Positions 1 to 6,988 of a stretch of 13,739 nt of DNA are shown here, one piece after another. The stretch covers positions 1 through 13,739 of the forward strand of contig CANBUA010000112.1 in assembly GCA_947372535.1 (NCBI GenBank). The letters are read 5' to 3'. Position numbers and translations under genes: made by a program. The notes under the pieces are model-generated. The model searched no databases and had not been told where the DNA came from. It saw nothing but the letters and a program-made list of their open reading frames with translations. Each line of letters begins with the position of its first letter. Within the stretch, counting starts at the first letter, position 1. The DNA comes from Burkholderiales bacterium (GTDB taxonomy: Bacteria > Pseudomonadota > Gammaproteobacteria > Burkholderiales > Burkholderiaceae).

Positions 1-720
1 AACCCTTGCGGCGTGGCCGTGGGCGCGACCCCGCTGGAGGCCTATCAAAAGGCCCTCAAGACCGACCCAACCAGCGCCTTCGGCGGCATCATGGCCTTCA
101 ACCGCCCCATCGATGCCGATGTGGTCGAGGCCATCAACGCCAACAAGCAATTCGTGGAAGTGGCCATCGCCCCGGCGATCACGCCCGCCGCGCGCGCGGC
201 CTATGCCGGCAAGCAGAACGTGCGCCTGCTCGAGGTGCCCATCAGCCAGCTGAGCAACGCGCTCGACTTCAAGCGCGTGGGTGGCGGCATGCTGCTGCAA
301 TCGGCCGACAACGTGGACCTGGTCGGCGAACTCAAGGTGGTCAGCCAGGTGCAACCCACCGAGCAGCAATTGCAGGACATGCGCTTTGCCTGGACCGTGG
401 CGCGCTTCGTCAAGAGCAACGCCATCGTCTTCTGCAAGGATGGCATGACCATGGGCGTGGGCGCCGGCCAGATGAGCCGTTTGGATTCTGCCCGCATCGC
501 CAGCATCAAGGCTGAGCACGCCGGCTTGAGCCTGCAAGGCTCGGCCGTGGCGTCAGACGCCTTCTTCCCCTTCCGCGATGGGCTGGATGTCGTGGTCGAC
601 GCAGGCGCGACCTGCGTGATCCACCCCGGTGGCAGCATGCGCGACGAGGAAGTCATCGCCGCCGCCAACGAACGTGGCATCGCCATGGTGTTCACGGGCA
701 CACGCCACTTCAGGCATTGA
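1..720 (+). CDS. purH: Bifunctional AICAR transformylase / IMP cyclohydrolase, C-terminal part (5' truncated by window)
   Basis: PurH carries out the last two steps of de novo purine synthesis in the cytosol: it formylates AICAR with 10-formyl-tetrahydrofolate and closes the ring to IMP. Only the last 239 codons are here, all from the transformylase half. The reading frame is open from base 1 and begins with NPCG, the motif that follows the catalytic Lys-His in this family; those two residues lie just outside the window. [12 protein letters not shown] follows at residues 23-34, and the C terminus (FTGTRHFRH) is the usual PurH ending. The GTG at 13 is internal, not a start. The stop is TGA at 718-720. 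The gene converges on the minus-strand lipoprotein gene with 41 bp between their stops. A small GC hairpin (722-735) lies there without a T-tract, so no clear terminator is seen. Identification is firm. Confidence 0.97.
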   Translation, partial: NPCGVAVGATPLEAYQKALKTDPTSAFGGIMAFNRPIDADVVEAINANKQFVEVAIAPAITPAARAAYAGKQNVRLLEVPISQLSNALDFKRVGGGMLLQSADNVDLVGELKVVSQVQPTEQQLQDMRFAWTVARFVKSNAIVFCKDGMTMGVGAGQMSRLDSARIASIKAEHAGLSLQGSAVASDAFFPFRDGLDVVVDAGATCVIHPGGSMRDEEVIAAANERGIAMVFTGTRHFRH

Positions 721-761
721 TGGCCGTTGGCGGCCTCCGCCGCGCACAGCGCACTCAAGGC

Positions 762-1472
762 TCAGTGGCTCACCAATTGAACCGCGTCCACTTCCTTGTA
801 GCCCGGCGAAGCGTGGTTGGCAAAGGTGAGCTTGATCCCGCCCACCTTGTAGGAGGTGGTCTCGAAACGCCGCACGAACCAGGTGCGGTTGCCGCGCACG
901 TCCTCGCGCACATCGCTGGGGCCTTCCCAGATGGTGTGGTACTGGCCGCCCTCTTCGATCACATCGACGCGGGTGATGGCCTCGACCGCCGCCCGGCCTT
1001 GCATGACGACGCGGATCTCGCCCGTCTGCACCGGCCGCTCGAAGGCCACTTCCAGCCAATCCACGCCGCTGCCGCTCTGGCTGGCGTTGGACCAGGCGCT
1101 GCCATCGGGCTGCCCGGTGGCGCGCCACACCTTGCTGTCCATGGGGTTCAAAGGGTGCTCGCTGCCGGCTTCGTCGAGCGTGGAACTGGCCTTGGCGGAC
1201 AAGGCCCATTGCGCATGGGGATCGGTCAGGTAGGCGTCTTCCATGGCCTGGAAGGCATGCTGGGCCTCCGGTGAGACCTGGGGCTGCGGGGCATCCAGCA
1301 CACCAGGCATGCCTGCACCGGTCGGCGCCATCGACGACAGATCCGCCTGACTGGCCGCCGCCTGGGCATCGGGCGCCGACGCATCGCCAGCCTGACGGAC
1401 CTGGTCGCAGGCCGACAGGCTCCATGCCAGGGCCACGGCCAACAGGCCCGGCGCAAGGGCAGACACCTTCAT
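762..1472 (-). CDS. Predicted lipoprotein with discoidin-like (F5/8 type C) C-terminal domain
   Basis: A 236-residue protein exported as a lipoprotein. The N terminus has a charged tip, a hydrophobic stretch (residues 6-18) and a lipobox LSAC at 19-22, with Cys22 the lipidated residue. Residue +2 is Asp, which in E. coli keeps lipoproteins in the inner membrane; whether that rule holds here is unknown. Residues 25-70 are rich in Ala, Gln, Pro and Ser and look like a flexible tether. Residues about 105-236 resemble a discoidin / F5/8 type C jelly-roll: VWRATG, then WLEVAFERPV (139-148), and a closing GYKEVDAVQLV (224-234), where such domains usually end. These domains bind carbohydrates or other ligands; the ligand here cannot be read from sequence. 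The start is set by an AGGAG (1481-1485, minus strand) eight bases upstream of the ATG. The gene is divergent from the PEP-CTERM gene. Gene and lipobox are secure; domain assignment is moderate. Confidence 0.85.
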   Translation of the reverse strand: MKVSALAPGLLAVALAWSLSACDQVRQAGDASAPDAQAAASQADLSSMAPTGAGMPGVLDAPQPQVSPEAQHAFQAMEDAYLTDPHAQWALSAKASSTLDEAGSEHPLNPMDSKVWRATGQPDGSAWSNASQSGSGVDWLEVAFERPVQTGEIRVVMQGRAAVEAITRVDVIEEGGQYHTIWEGPSDVREDVRGNRTWFVRRFETTSYKVGGIKLTFANHASPGYKEVDAVQLVSH

Positions 1473-1625
1473 TGAATCCTCTCCTGGGGCGGTAGACGCG
1501 AGATTTCAGAGAGCGGCCAATTTAATCGAATGCCCAGCTTCACTCAAGCCGCCCAGGCGGGGGTCTTCATCAGGTTGTCACGAATACGCATCACGCTGCC
1601 GGGTTTGCACACCAACGGAGTACCC

Positions 1626-3095
1626 ATGCGTCTGAACCACATCGCCCTGGCCGCCACCCTCGCGGCGGCCGTCCTCTCGCCGCTGACCGCCCAGGCATCG
1701 GTCGACCTCATCGCCAAGGGCAGCCTCAGCGGCGCCCTGTCGGACCTCTCGGGCTTGACCGGCACCTTGGAAAGCGGCATCAGCGCCTCCCTGCTGGGCG
1801 GTATCGGATCAGGCCTGGCCTGGGCCGGCGGCAGCACCTTTTTGGGCCTGCCCGACCGTGGCCCCAACGCCGAAGCCTACGCTGGCGGCGCCGGCATCGA
1901 CAACACCACCTCCTTCATCGCCCGCTTCCACACCGTGGACCTGGCCTTGACGCCCTCGGCTTCTGGCAGCCTGCCCTACGCGCTCACGCCTACGCTGCAA
2001 AAGACCACCCTGCTCTACAGCACCACACCGCTGAACTACGGCAGCACCCCTGGCTTGGCCAGCGCCGTGCCCACGCAAAACACCGCCGGCAAGTACTACT
2101 TCACCGGCCGCTCGGACAATTTCGCGTCCGGCCTGTCGACCAACCCGAACAACGCCCGCCTGGACCCCGAAGCCATCCGCGTCTCCAACGACGGCAAGAG
2201 CGTCTTCATCAGCGATGAATACGGCCCCTATGTCTACAAGTTCGACCGCGCCACGGGCGAGCGCACGGACATCTTCACGATGCCGTCCACCTTCGCCATC
2301 ACCAACCAGACCAGTTCGGTCAACACCGAGATCCCTGGCAACACCTCGGGTCGCGTCACCAACAAGGGCATGGAAGGCCTGGCGATCACGCCCGATGGCA
2401 AGACGCTGGTCGGCTTCATGCAAAGCCCGCTGATCCAGGACGGCGGCGACGGCGGCCGCTACAACCGCATTGTCACGATCGACGCGACCACGCACGCCAC
2501 CAAGCAGTTCGCCTACGACAACCGGGTCGATGGCAAGAACTACAACAGCAGCGAGATCCTGGCGTTGAACGATCACCAGTTCCTGGTGCTCGAGCGGGAT
2601 GGCAAGGGCCTGGGCGACAACGGCAGCTCAGCGGCCTTCAAGCAACTGCGTCTGGTGGACACCACGGGCGCCACGGACGTGAGCGGCGTCACCGACCTGC
2701 GCACCCTGGCGTCGTCGACAGTCCTGTCCACCAAGCTGTTCCTGGACATCAAGAACGTGCTGATGACTCAGGGCGGGCTGAGCGCCGACCAGATCGCTTC
2801 CAAGCTGGAAGGCATTGCCTTTGGCCAGGACGTCGTCATCGGGGGCGTCACCAAGCACACCCTCTACCTGGGCAATGACAACGACTTTTTGAGCAGTGCA
2901 CTCACCAGCGCCGGCATCACGCCCTATGGCAACCAGTGGTACGTTTTTGCCTTCTCCGATGCCGATCTGACCGCTTTGAAGCCCGGATCGAGCTTTGTGC
3001 CACAGGCCATCTCTTCTGTGCCAGAGCCTGAGTCGGTGGCCCTGGCGCTGAGCGGTTTGTCGATTTTGTTACTGTTGCGCAAGCGCAAGGTCTGA
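1626..3095 (+). CDS. Phytase-like esterase-domain protein with PEP-CTERM sorting signal
   Basis: A 489-residue secreted protein. Residues 1-25 form a Sec signal peptide ending TAQA-S. The body matches the 'esterase-like activity of phytase' family, a beta-propeller fold: LDPEAIRVSNDGKSVFISDEYGP (split 179-190 and 191-201), NKGMEGLAITPDGKTL (247-261), SEILAL followed by LVLERDGKG (309-328), KLEGIAFG (393-400) and LYLGNDND (413-420). The tail is a textbook PEP-CTERM signal: VPEPES at 465-470, a hydrophobic helix to about 484, then RKRKV. Such tails are cut by an exosortase, which implies that an exosortase and probably exopolysaccharide genes exist elsewhere in the genome. The start at 1626 is chosen because GGAG (1617-1620) lies five bases upstream and the signal peptide begins there; an in-frame ATG at 1530 would add 32 unlikely residues. 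A terminator follows at 3135-3169. The real substrate is unknown. Confidence 0.92.
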   Translation: MRLNHIALAATLAAAVLSPLTAQASVDLIAKGSLSGALSDLSGLTGTLESGISASLLGGIGSGLAWAGGSTFLGLPDRGPNAEAYAGGAGIDNTTSFIARFHTVDLALTPSASGSLPYALTPTLQKTTLLYSTTPLNYGSTPGLASAVPTQNTAGKYYFTGRSDNFASGLSTNPNNARLDPEAIRVSNDGKSVFISDEYGPYVYKFDRATGERTDIFTMPSTFAITNQTSSVNTEIPGNTSGRVTNKGMEGLAITPDGKTLVGFMQSPLIQDGGDGGRYNRIVTIDATTHATKQFAYDNRVDGKNYNSSEILALNDHQFLVLERDGKGLGDNGSSAAFKQLRLVDTTGATDVSGVTDLRTLASSTVLSTKLFLDIKNVLMTQGGLSADQIASKLEGIAFGQDVVIGGVTKHTLYLGNDNDFLSSALTSAGITPYGNQWYVFAFSDADLTALKPGSSFVPQAISSVPEPESVALALSGLSILLLLRKRKV

Positions 3096-3134
3096 CGCTA
3101 AAACGACCGTTTCAAGTCACGCTGTAATCGCTTG

Positions 3135-3169
3135 AACCGCCGCTTCCCCTCCGGGAGGCGGCGGTTTTT
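3135..3169 (+). terminator. Rho-independent terminator after the PEP-CTERM gene
   Basis: The left arm starts AACCGCCGC at 3135-3143 and pairs with GCGGCGGTT at 3158-3166. The helix continues inward through TTCCC/GGGAG (one G-T wobble) to a four-base CTCC loop at 3149-3152, giving a 14-bp stem. A run of five T (3165-3169) follows on the plus strand. It lies 40 bases after the stop of the PEP-CTERM gene, so that gene appears to be transcribed alone. Confidence 0.9.
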
Positions 3170-3195
3170 ACATTCAGAAACCACACCCCTCAAAA

Positions 3196-3233
3196 AACGA
3201 ATCTCGTTGAACGGCTCTCGTTTTAATCAAACG
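3196..3233. promoter_or_regulatory. Tandem AACG-N5-CGTT dyads, possible operator
   Basis: AACGAATCTCGTT (3196-3208) is repeated after one base as AACGGCTCTCGTT (3210-3222), 11 of 13 bases identical. Each copy is itself a dyad, AACG-N5-CGTT. The last CGTTT also forms a third dyad, CGTTT-TAATC-AAACG (3219-3233). The spacing of alternating half-sites and the position upstream of the 3432 gene suggest binding by a dimeric regulator, but no cognate protein can be named from the sequence. Confidence 0.35.
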
Positions 3234-3431
3234 CGCCGAAATGACGCTTTTAAGACGAAATGCACATGGGAATGATCGTTCATGCAATGACTCACGTTTT
3301 CCCACCCCCCCGAAAGAGGGGGAAGCTGCGGGGATACCTGATGCGCCCCCGGAGGCAGGACCGGTAGCCTTCGTTCATACACAGATCAAAGCCAACCCGG
3401 AGTCGTCGCGGGTTGTTGAAAGGACCTCGAA

Positions 3432-4277
3432 ATGGCAGCACCGGACCGCGTCACAGGCAAGTTTCGCCCCATCAAGGACATCAGCGTCGCTGATTGCCTG
3501 GCCATGTACAACCTCTTCATCCAGTATTACGACAACACGCCTTTGGACGTGTTCGTGCGTGACATGTCGAAGAAGACGGGTGTGTTCGTGATCTCCAAGG
3601 TCAAGGATGACACGATTGTGGGCTTTTCCACCATCGTGAAGTTCGATGTGATGGCCGGCGGCAAGAAATCGGTTTGCCTGTTCAGCGGCGACACCGTGGT
3701 TGATCGGCCTTACTGGGGCACCTCGGCCCTGCGCCTGACTTCCTTCACCTACGCCCTCAAACAGAAGCTGCTGCACCCCTTCACGCCGCACTACTGGTAT
3801 TTGATCGCCATGGGTTTCCGCACCTACATGGTGATGGCCACCATGTTCCCGAAGTACTACCCCAATGTCCAGGGTGACGACCCGCACCTGCGCGATGTGG
3901 CCGCGGCCGCCAGCGAGCACCTCTTCCCCGATGGTTTCCAGCGCGACAAGATGATGATCCACTTCGGTGAAGGCGCCTGCAAGCTCAAGGAAGACGCCAC
4001 CCCGATCACGGACGCCGAGCGCACCAACCCCAAGATCGCTTTCTTCGAAGAGCGCAACCCCAACTGGATGCACGGCGACGAGATGCCTTGCATCGGCGCC
4101 TTCGACTTCAAGATGTTCGCCGAGAACATCCTGCAAGCGCCCCGCCGCTTCCTGCGCTGGGATCACAAGAAGCGCCTGCAAACGACGCGTCAAGGCCAGC
4201 CCACCGCCGCCAGCGCCGCAGAGCGCGAAGTGGCCATGAACAACATCGCCCAGGAAGAGCTCACCGAAGTTCGTTGA
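3432..4277 (+). CDS. Conserved-looking protein of unknown function, possibly GNAT-like acyltransferase fold
   Basis: A 281-residue cytosolic protein: no signal peptide and no clear membrane span. I do not recognise it securely. Residues about 50-110 read like the central strands of an N-acyltransferase fold: VFVISKVKDDTIVGFSTIVK (51-70), then CLFSGDTVVDRPYWGTSAL (82-100) followed by a helix. The centre is rich in aromatics (YWYLIAMGFRTYMVMATMFP, 121-140). After residue 245 the tail becomes Gln/Ala-rich and probably disordered, ending in an acidic EEL segment. The start is supported by GAAAGGA (3418-3424) seven bases upstream of the ATG. Third-position GC on this strand, and a frame free of long Arg/Ala/Pro runs, favour it over an overlapping minus-strand frame. 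It stands alone between two terminators, so it is probably a single-gene transcript. The acyltransferase idea is inference and low confidence. Confidence 0.8.
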   Translation: MAAPDRVTGKFRPIKDISVADCLAMYNLFIQYYDNTPLDVFVRDMSKKTGVFVISKVKDDTIVGFSTIVKFDVMAGGKKSVCLFSGDTVVDRPYWGTSALRLTSFTYALKQKLLHPFTPHYWYLIAMGFRTYMVMATMFPKYYPNVQGDDPHLRDVAAAASEHLFPDGFQRDKMMIHFGEGACKLKEDATPITDAERTNPKIAFFEERNPNWMHGDEMPCIGAFDFKMFAENILQAPRRFLRWDHKKRLQTTRQGQPTAASAAEREVAMNNIAQEELTEVR

Positions 4278-4303
4278 TCCGTCGCACCCCTTTTCACCTT
4301 CAA

Positions 4304-4337
4304 GCCGCCAGCGCAAGCTGAGCGGCCTTTTTCTTTT
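4304..4337 (+). terminator. Rho-independent terminator after the 3432 gene
   Basis: GCCGC (4304-4308) pairs with GCGGC (4322-4326). Inside it, CAGC (4309-4312 by position) pairs with GCTG around a GCAA loop, a stable GNRA tetraloop, with one unpaired A at 4321. The T-rich tail TTTTTCTTTT follows at 4328-4337. It lies 27 bases after the stop codon of the gene at 3432-4277. Confidence 0.85.
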
Positions 4338-4535
4338 GGCGCCTGTGCATTTGTTTGAGGCGGTACGGCGGCGATTCGGCCAGGGATCATTCGCGGTGTC
4401 CTGGTTCTGGGCACGGGCAGGCTGGTGTTGACGAGGTGATCAAGTGAGTGCTCGGTGGTGCCCCGCGTCAGGACCGGAGCAGGCGCTCGCCGACGCCATC
4501 CCGATGCTCATGCCCATTCCATGAAAGACCCATGT

Positions 4536-4590
4536 GACAAAGACCCAAAAATGGGCCTTTGTCGCGACACCGATCCGCCATCAGCGGATC
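4536..4590 (-). terminator. Paired hairpins downstream of the Asp-box gene, probable terminator
   Basis: Reading the minus strand from the stop at 4597, a perfect hairpin GATCCGC / GCGGATC (4590-4584 with 4578-4572, five-base loop) comes first. A second follows with 12-bp arms at 4563-4552 and 4547-4536 and a four-base TTTT loop. The one position that mismatches as A-C on the plus strand (4543/4556) becomes a G-U pair in the minus-strand RNA, which favours a role in the minus-strand transcript. There is no long T-run after the second arm, so termination may be weak. Confidence 0.55.
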
Positions 4591-4596
4591 AGCAGA

Positions 4597-6084
4597 TCAG
4601 CGATGGATCACACGGCCCAGCACCGCCTGCCACTTCGAATCGCCCTGGGCCTTCTTGTTCCAGGTCTTGACGCAAGTGCCGCCAGGGCACATGTCCTGGG
4701 TGAAGGATGCCACCAGGTCACCACTGGGCGTGTAATTGACCTGGACGATTTCGTTCAGATCGCCACCCACGAACATGCCGATGTAGCCCACGTCGAAATT
4801 GGCCGCATGCAAAGGCGCCGCGCGGTCGTTGATGGTCACCGAGGTGAACACGGGCGCGTTGCTCAAAGCGTTGTTCGTCTCGGCCACGAAGCCATGAAAG
4901 CGCGTGTGATTGGCCGTGACCGAGGCGTAATACGCGATGGCCACTTGCCCTGGCGACTTGACCGTGATGGCCGGGTAGATCGCCGCCGTCACGTCCGTGT
5001 CGGACACCACCACCGGCTTGGACCAAGTCGTGCCCTTGTCACGCGAGATGCTCATGCGCAGCAGGTTCTTCTGATCAGGCCAGATCGCGTAGAGGTTGCC
5101 GTCACTGTCGATGGCCAAGGGCGTGGGGATCACGTAGTTGGGGTTGAACGGCACATTGGTGATGAACTTGTAGCTGATCAACGCGGCGTCAGGCACGTTC
5201 TTGACATCCCAGGTCTTGCCCTCGTCGCGGCTGATCGCAATGCCGAAGCTGTTGCAGCGGCGACCGCCGATGTAGATCGTGCCATCGGCCCCCACCACGC
5301 CATCGCCCCACAAGGACCACTCCGTGGCCGGGCAGCCATTGCCCTTGGGCGTGATGTCGAAGCCACCGGCCTTGGCCCAGGTCTGGCCACCATCGACCGA
5401 TTTCATCACCACCTGCTCCTTCGGATTGGCGACGAAGGCGGGCGTGGAGATCGGCGTGGGCGTGGAGAAGTAGAGGTTGTTCGGGTAGCCAGAAGTGCGC
5501 AAGCCACTCACGGGTGGTCCGGGCAGGACCTTGGCCCAGTCGATGGAGCCGACCTCGATGTTGGTCGGTGTCCAGGTCAGGCCGCCGTCATCGGTGTAGC
5601 TCATGTCGAAGCCCGTCTTCAGCTTGAGCTGGGAAATGACCGAGCGTGCGGTGTGGAAGAAGATGCGGTCCGTCAGCGGATCGCGCTTCATGTAAGGCTG
5701 GATGCGCGTGTGCGGCTGCCCGTTGGCCAGTTTGGGTGACGAATAAGCCCAATTCACGCCCTGATCGGTGGACCGCAGCACGCCGACGGTGCCGTCGGCC
5801 GAATGGGCAGGGGCCAGCAGCAAAGTGCCGTCCTGGTCGACCGCCACGCTCACTTCAGCCGTGCCAAAGCCGGTGTAGGAGGCACAAGGGGTCAGTGCCA
5901 GGGCTTCGCTGCTGCCCGTCGCCTTGACGGCTTTGGTGGCAGTGGCGGTGTAAACGCTGGCCGCCCGGCTGGGATCACATTGCTGCTGGCCATTGGCGGC
6001 CTGCACGCCTTGAGCGCCGAGCAGGGACAAGGTGATCGCCAGGCCGAGCTGTGTTCGGGACGGGGATGAGTGAGAGAGTCGCAT
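4597..6084 (-). CDS. Secreted Asp-box (BNR) beta-propeller protein, sialidase-like fold
   Basis: A 495-residue exported protein. Residues 1-29 are a Sec signal peptide ending GVQA-A. The body carries five Asp-boxes of the S/T-x-D-x-G-x-x-W type: STDQGVNW (105-112), TDDGGLTW (164-171), SVDGGQTW (229-236), SRDEGKTW (285-292) and SRDKGTTW (347-354). This repeat spacing marks a sialidase-type propeller. Asp-boxes are structural, however, and I see no clear FRIP arginine motif, so sialidase or any glycosidase activity is unproven; it may be a binding protein. Six cysteines (36, 67, 251, 277 and two near the C terminus) could form disulphides. The start is fixed by AAGGA (6091-6095) six bases from the ATG at 6084; an in-frame ATG at 6147 would place 21 odd residues before the signal peptide. 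It is divergent from the TetR-type gene, whose likely operator overlaps this gene's promoter. Confidence 0.9.
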   Translation of the reverse strand: MRLSHSSPSRTQLGLAITLSLLGAQGVQAANGQQQCDPSRAASVYTATATKAVKATGSSEALALTPCASYTGFGTAEVSVAVDQDGTLLLAPAHSADGTVGVLRSTDQGVNWAYSSPKLANGQPHTRIQPYMKRDPLTDRIFFHTARSVISQLKLKTGFDMSYTDDGGLTWTPTNIEVGSIDWAKVLPGPPVSGLRTSGYPNNLYFSTPTPISTPAFVANPKEQVVMKSVDGGQTWAKAGGFDITPKGNGCPATEWSLWGDGVVGADGTIYIGGRRCNSFGIAISRDEGKTWDVKNVPDAALISYKFITNVPFNPNYVIPTPLAIDSDGNLYAIWPDQKNLLRMSISRDKGTTWSKPVVVSDTDVTAAIYPAITVKSPGQVAIAYYASVTANHTRFHGFVAETNNALSNAPVFTSVTINDRAAPLHAANFDVGYIGMFVGGDLNEIVQVNYTPSGDLVASFTQDMCPGGTCVKTWNKKAQGDSKWQAVLGRVIHR

Positions 6085-6138
6085 GAGAATTCCTTGAAGA
6101 AATGACGGATTGATACCCAATGGATCAATTTGTTTTTT

Positions 6139-6162
6139 AATGGACATTTTTCATTGTCCATT
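6139..6162. promoter_or_regulatory. 24-bp inverted repeat, probable TetR-family operator
   Basis: AATGGACA (6139-6146) and TGTCCATT (6155-6162) form a perfect eight-base inverted repeat with an eight-base spacer, between the divergent Asp-box and TetR-type genes. A further half-site, AATGGA, lies exactly 20 bases to the left (6119-6124), about two helical turns away. Operators of TetR-type dimers are commonly palindromes of this kind in the shared promoter region. Binding by the neighbouring regulator is inference from position and symmetry. Confidence 0.65.
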
Positions 6163-6168
6163 TATAGA
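6141..6168 (+). promoter_or_regulatory. Candidate sigma-70 promoter for the TetR-type gene
   Basis: TGGACA (6141-6146, five of six matches to TTGACA) and TATAGA (6163-6168, four of six to TATAAT) are separated by 16 bases. Transcription would start near 6175, leaving a leader of about 127 bases. The -35 box lies inside the left arm of the inverted repeat, and the repeat fills the spacer, so a bound repressor would shut this promoter (autoregulation). Confidence 0.4.
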
Positions 6169-6196
6169 TTATCGGCTGTGCAACGTCATCCGTCAG
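6168..6196 (-). promoter_or_regulatory. Candidate sigma-70 promoter for the Asp-box gene
   Basis: On the minus strand CTGACG (6196-6191) and GATAAT (6173-6168) are 17 bases apart. Transcription would start near 6161, inside the right arm of the inverted repeat at 6139-6162, so a bound TetR-type dimer would cover the start point. TATAAA (6166-6161) is an alternative -10 with ATGACG upstream at 17 bases. The exact box is uncertain. Confidence 0.4.
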
Positions 6197-6301
6197 GGGG
6201 GAATCCCTAGCCATCCCCAAGTCGGGGAGTGCGCCGAGACATCTCCGGCACAATCGCCGTCATGTCCCTCAGGGGGCCAGCCCTGCGCCATCACCTGTGT
6301 C

Positions 6302-6988
6302 ATGACGGAAACCCTTCCCAAGAAAAAGCGCGCCGCCACCGTCACCCGCCGATATGGCGGCATGGACGCCGCCGAACGCCGACGTGAGCGCCAGCGCAAA
6401 CTGGTCGACGCCGGCATGGAGATGTTCGGGAAAAAGGGCTATCACCTCAGCACCGTGCGCGATCTATGTACCGAGGCGGGCCTGACCGAGCGGTACTTCT
6501 ATGAGTCCTTCAGCACCCTGGGCGAGTGCTTCGACGCGGTCTATGCCGATTTGCGGACCCAGCTTCAGCAGCGCATCATGGCCGCCGTGCTCAAACAGGG
6601 CATGGTCAACCAAGCTCCTATGGACATGGGTCAAAGCACCCTCAGAGCCTGGTATGTCTTCATGCATGAAGACCCTCGACGGGCGCGCATCATGCTCATC
6701 GACGCCGTGAGCGTCAGCGACACTGGCATGCGCGGGGCCGAGTCCGCCGTGCTCGAATTCAGCGGCATGCTCAAGACCTTCATCACCATGATGTACCCCG
6801 ATCTGGCCAACTCAGGCTTTGACCTCAATGTGATCGCGGCCGCTTTGTCGGGCGCCTCCATTTACATCGCCAAAGATTGGATACGCTCGGGCTTCAAGAT
6901 GTCGGTCGATGAGGTGCTCAGGCACAACATGGCGCTCTTTCACAGCCTTGATGCGTTTTATCGCAACGCGGTAGGCCAGCCCAAGTGA
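6302..6988 (+). CDS. TetR/AcrR-family transcriptional regulator
   Basis: A 228-residue regulator. A basic N terminus ([12 protein letters not shown]) leads into the DNA-binding domain. The helix-turn-helix lies at about 50-71 ([20 protein letters not shown]), a highly typical TetR recognition helix. Residues about 75-220 are the helical ligand-binding and dimerisation domain, which varies between members and gives no clue to the ligand. The ATG at 6302 is chosen because it gives normal TetR length and starts just before the basic arm; the ribosome-binding site is weak, and the in-frame ATG at 6362 would remove part of the arm. The frame stays open upstream to 6110, but those codons cross the promoter and operator. 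The gene is divergent from the Asp-box gene, the likeliest target. Its stop overlaps the ruvC start in GTGA (6985-6988), so the two are probably co-translated. Confidence 0.93.
   Translation: MTETLPKKKRAATVTRRYGGMDAAERRRERQRKLVDAGMEMFGKKGYHLSTVRDLCTEAGLTERYFYESFSTLGECFDAVYADLRTQLQQRIMAAVLKQGMVNQAPMDMGQSTLRAWYVFMHEDPRRARIMLIDAVSVSDTGMRGAESAVLEFSGMLKTFITMMYPDLANSGFDLNVIAAALSGASIYIAKDWIRSGFKMSVDEVLRHNMALFHSLDAFYRNAVGQPK

Larger units (their letters stand above)
3096..3431. other. Non-coding stretch between the PEP-CTERM gene and the 3432 gene
   Basis: This 336-base gap holds the terminator at 3135-3169, a tandem dyad at 3196-3233 and, at 3305-3322, a short C-run/G-run hairpin (CCCCC...GGGGG around a GAAAGA-type loop) with no T-tract. 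A reading frame open from an ATG at 3241 runs into the next gene in another frame and has no good ribosome-binding site, so I do not call it. The rest is presumably the promoter and leader of the gene at 3432, but I see no convincing -35/-10 pair. Confidence 0.6.
4278..4596. other. Non-coding stretch between two convergent genes
   Basis: This 319-base gap separates the 3432 gene from the convergent Asp-box gene. It has a plus-strand terminator at its left end (4304-4337) and two hairpins facing the minus-strand gene at its right end (4536-4563 and 4572-4590). Between 4338 and 4535 I see no supported gene. The only other structure is a nine-base direct repeat AAAGACCCA at 4524 and 4539, the second copy being inside the right-hand hairpin. 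Confidence 0.6.

Noticed and set aside
722..735. GGCCG-TTGG-CGGCC hairpin just after purH, considered as a terminator
   Set aside because: Only five base pairs and no T-tract on either strand; such small hairpins are frequent in GC-rich DNA.
1530..1625. Upstream start for the PEP-CTERM protein
   Set aside because: It would put 32 residues with no export character before an evident signal peptide; the ATG at 1626 has a GGAG at proper spacing.
3305..3322. C-run/G-run hairpin considered as a dispersed repeat or terminator
   Set aside because: Only one copy in the window and no T-tract, so neither call can be supported from this sequence alone.
3241..3591. 116-codon plus-strand frame in the leader of the 3432 gene
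   Set aside because: No good ribosome-binding site, low-complexity codons across the C-run/G-run hairpin, and a long out-of-frame overlap with the real gene.
3375..4316. Long minus-strand open frame (313 codons) opposite the unknown gene at 3432-4277
   Set aside because: The plus-strand frame has a good ribosome-binding site, balanced composition and a terminator placed just after it. The minus frame is rich in His, Val and Gly as expected of an antisense shadow in GC-rich DNA.
4534..5739. 401-codon plus-strand frame opposite the Asp-box gene
   Set aside because: Its composition is dominated by Arg, Gly, His, Asp and Val, and the minus strand encodes five clear Asp-boxes and a signal peptide.
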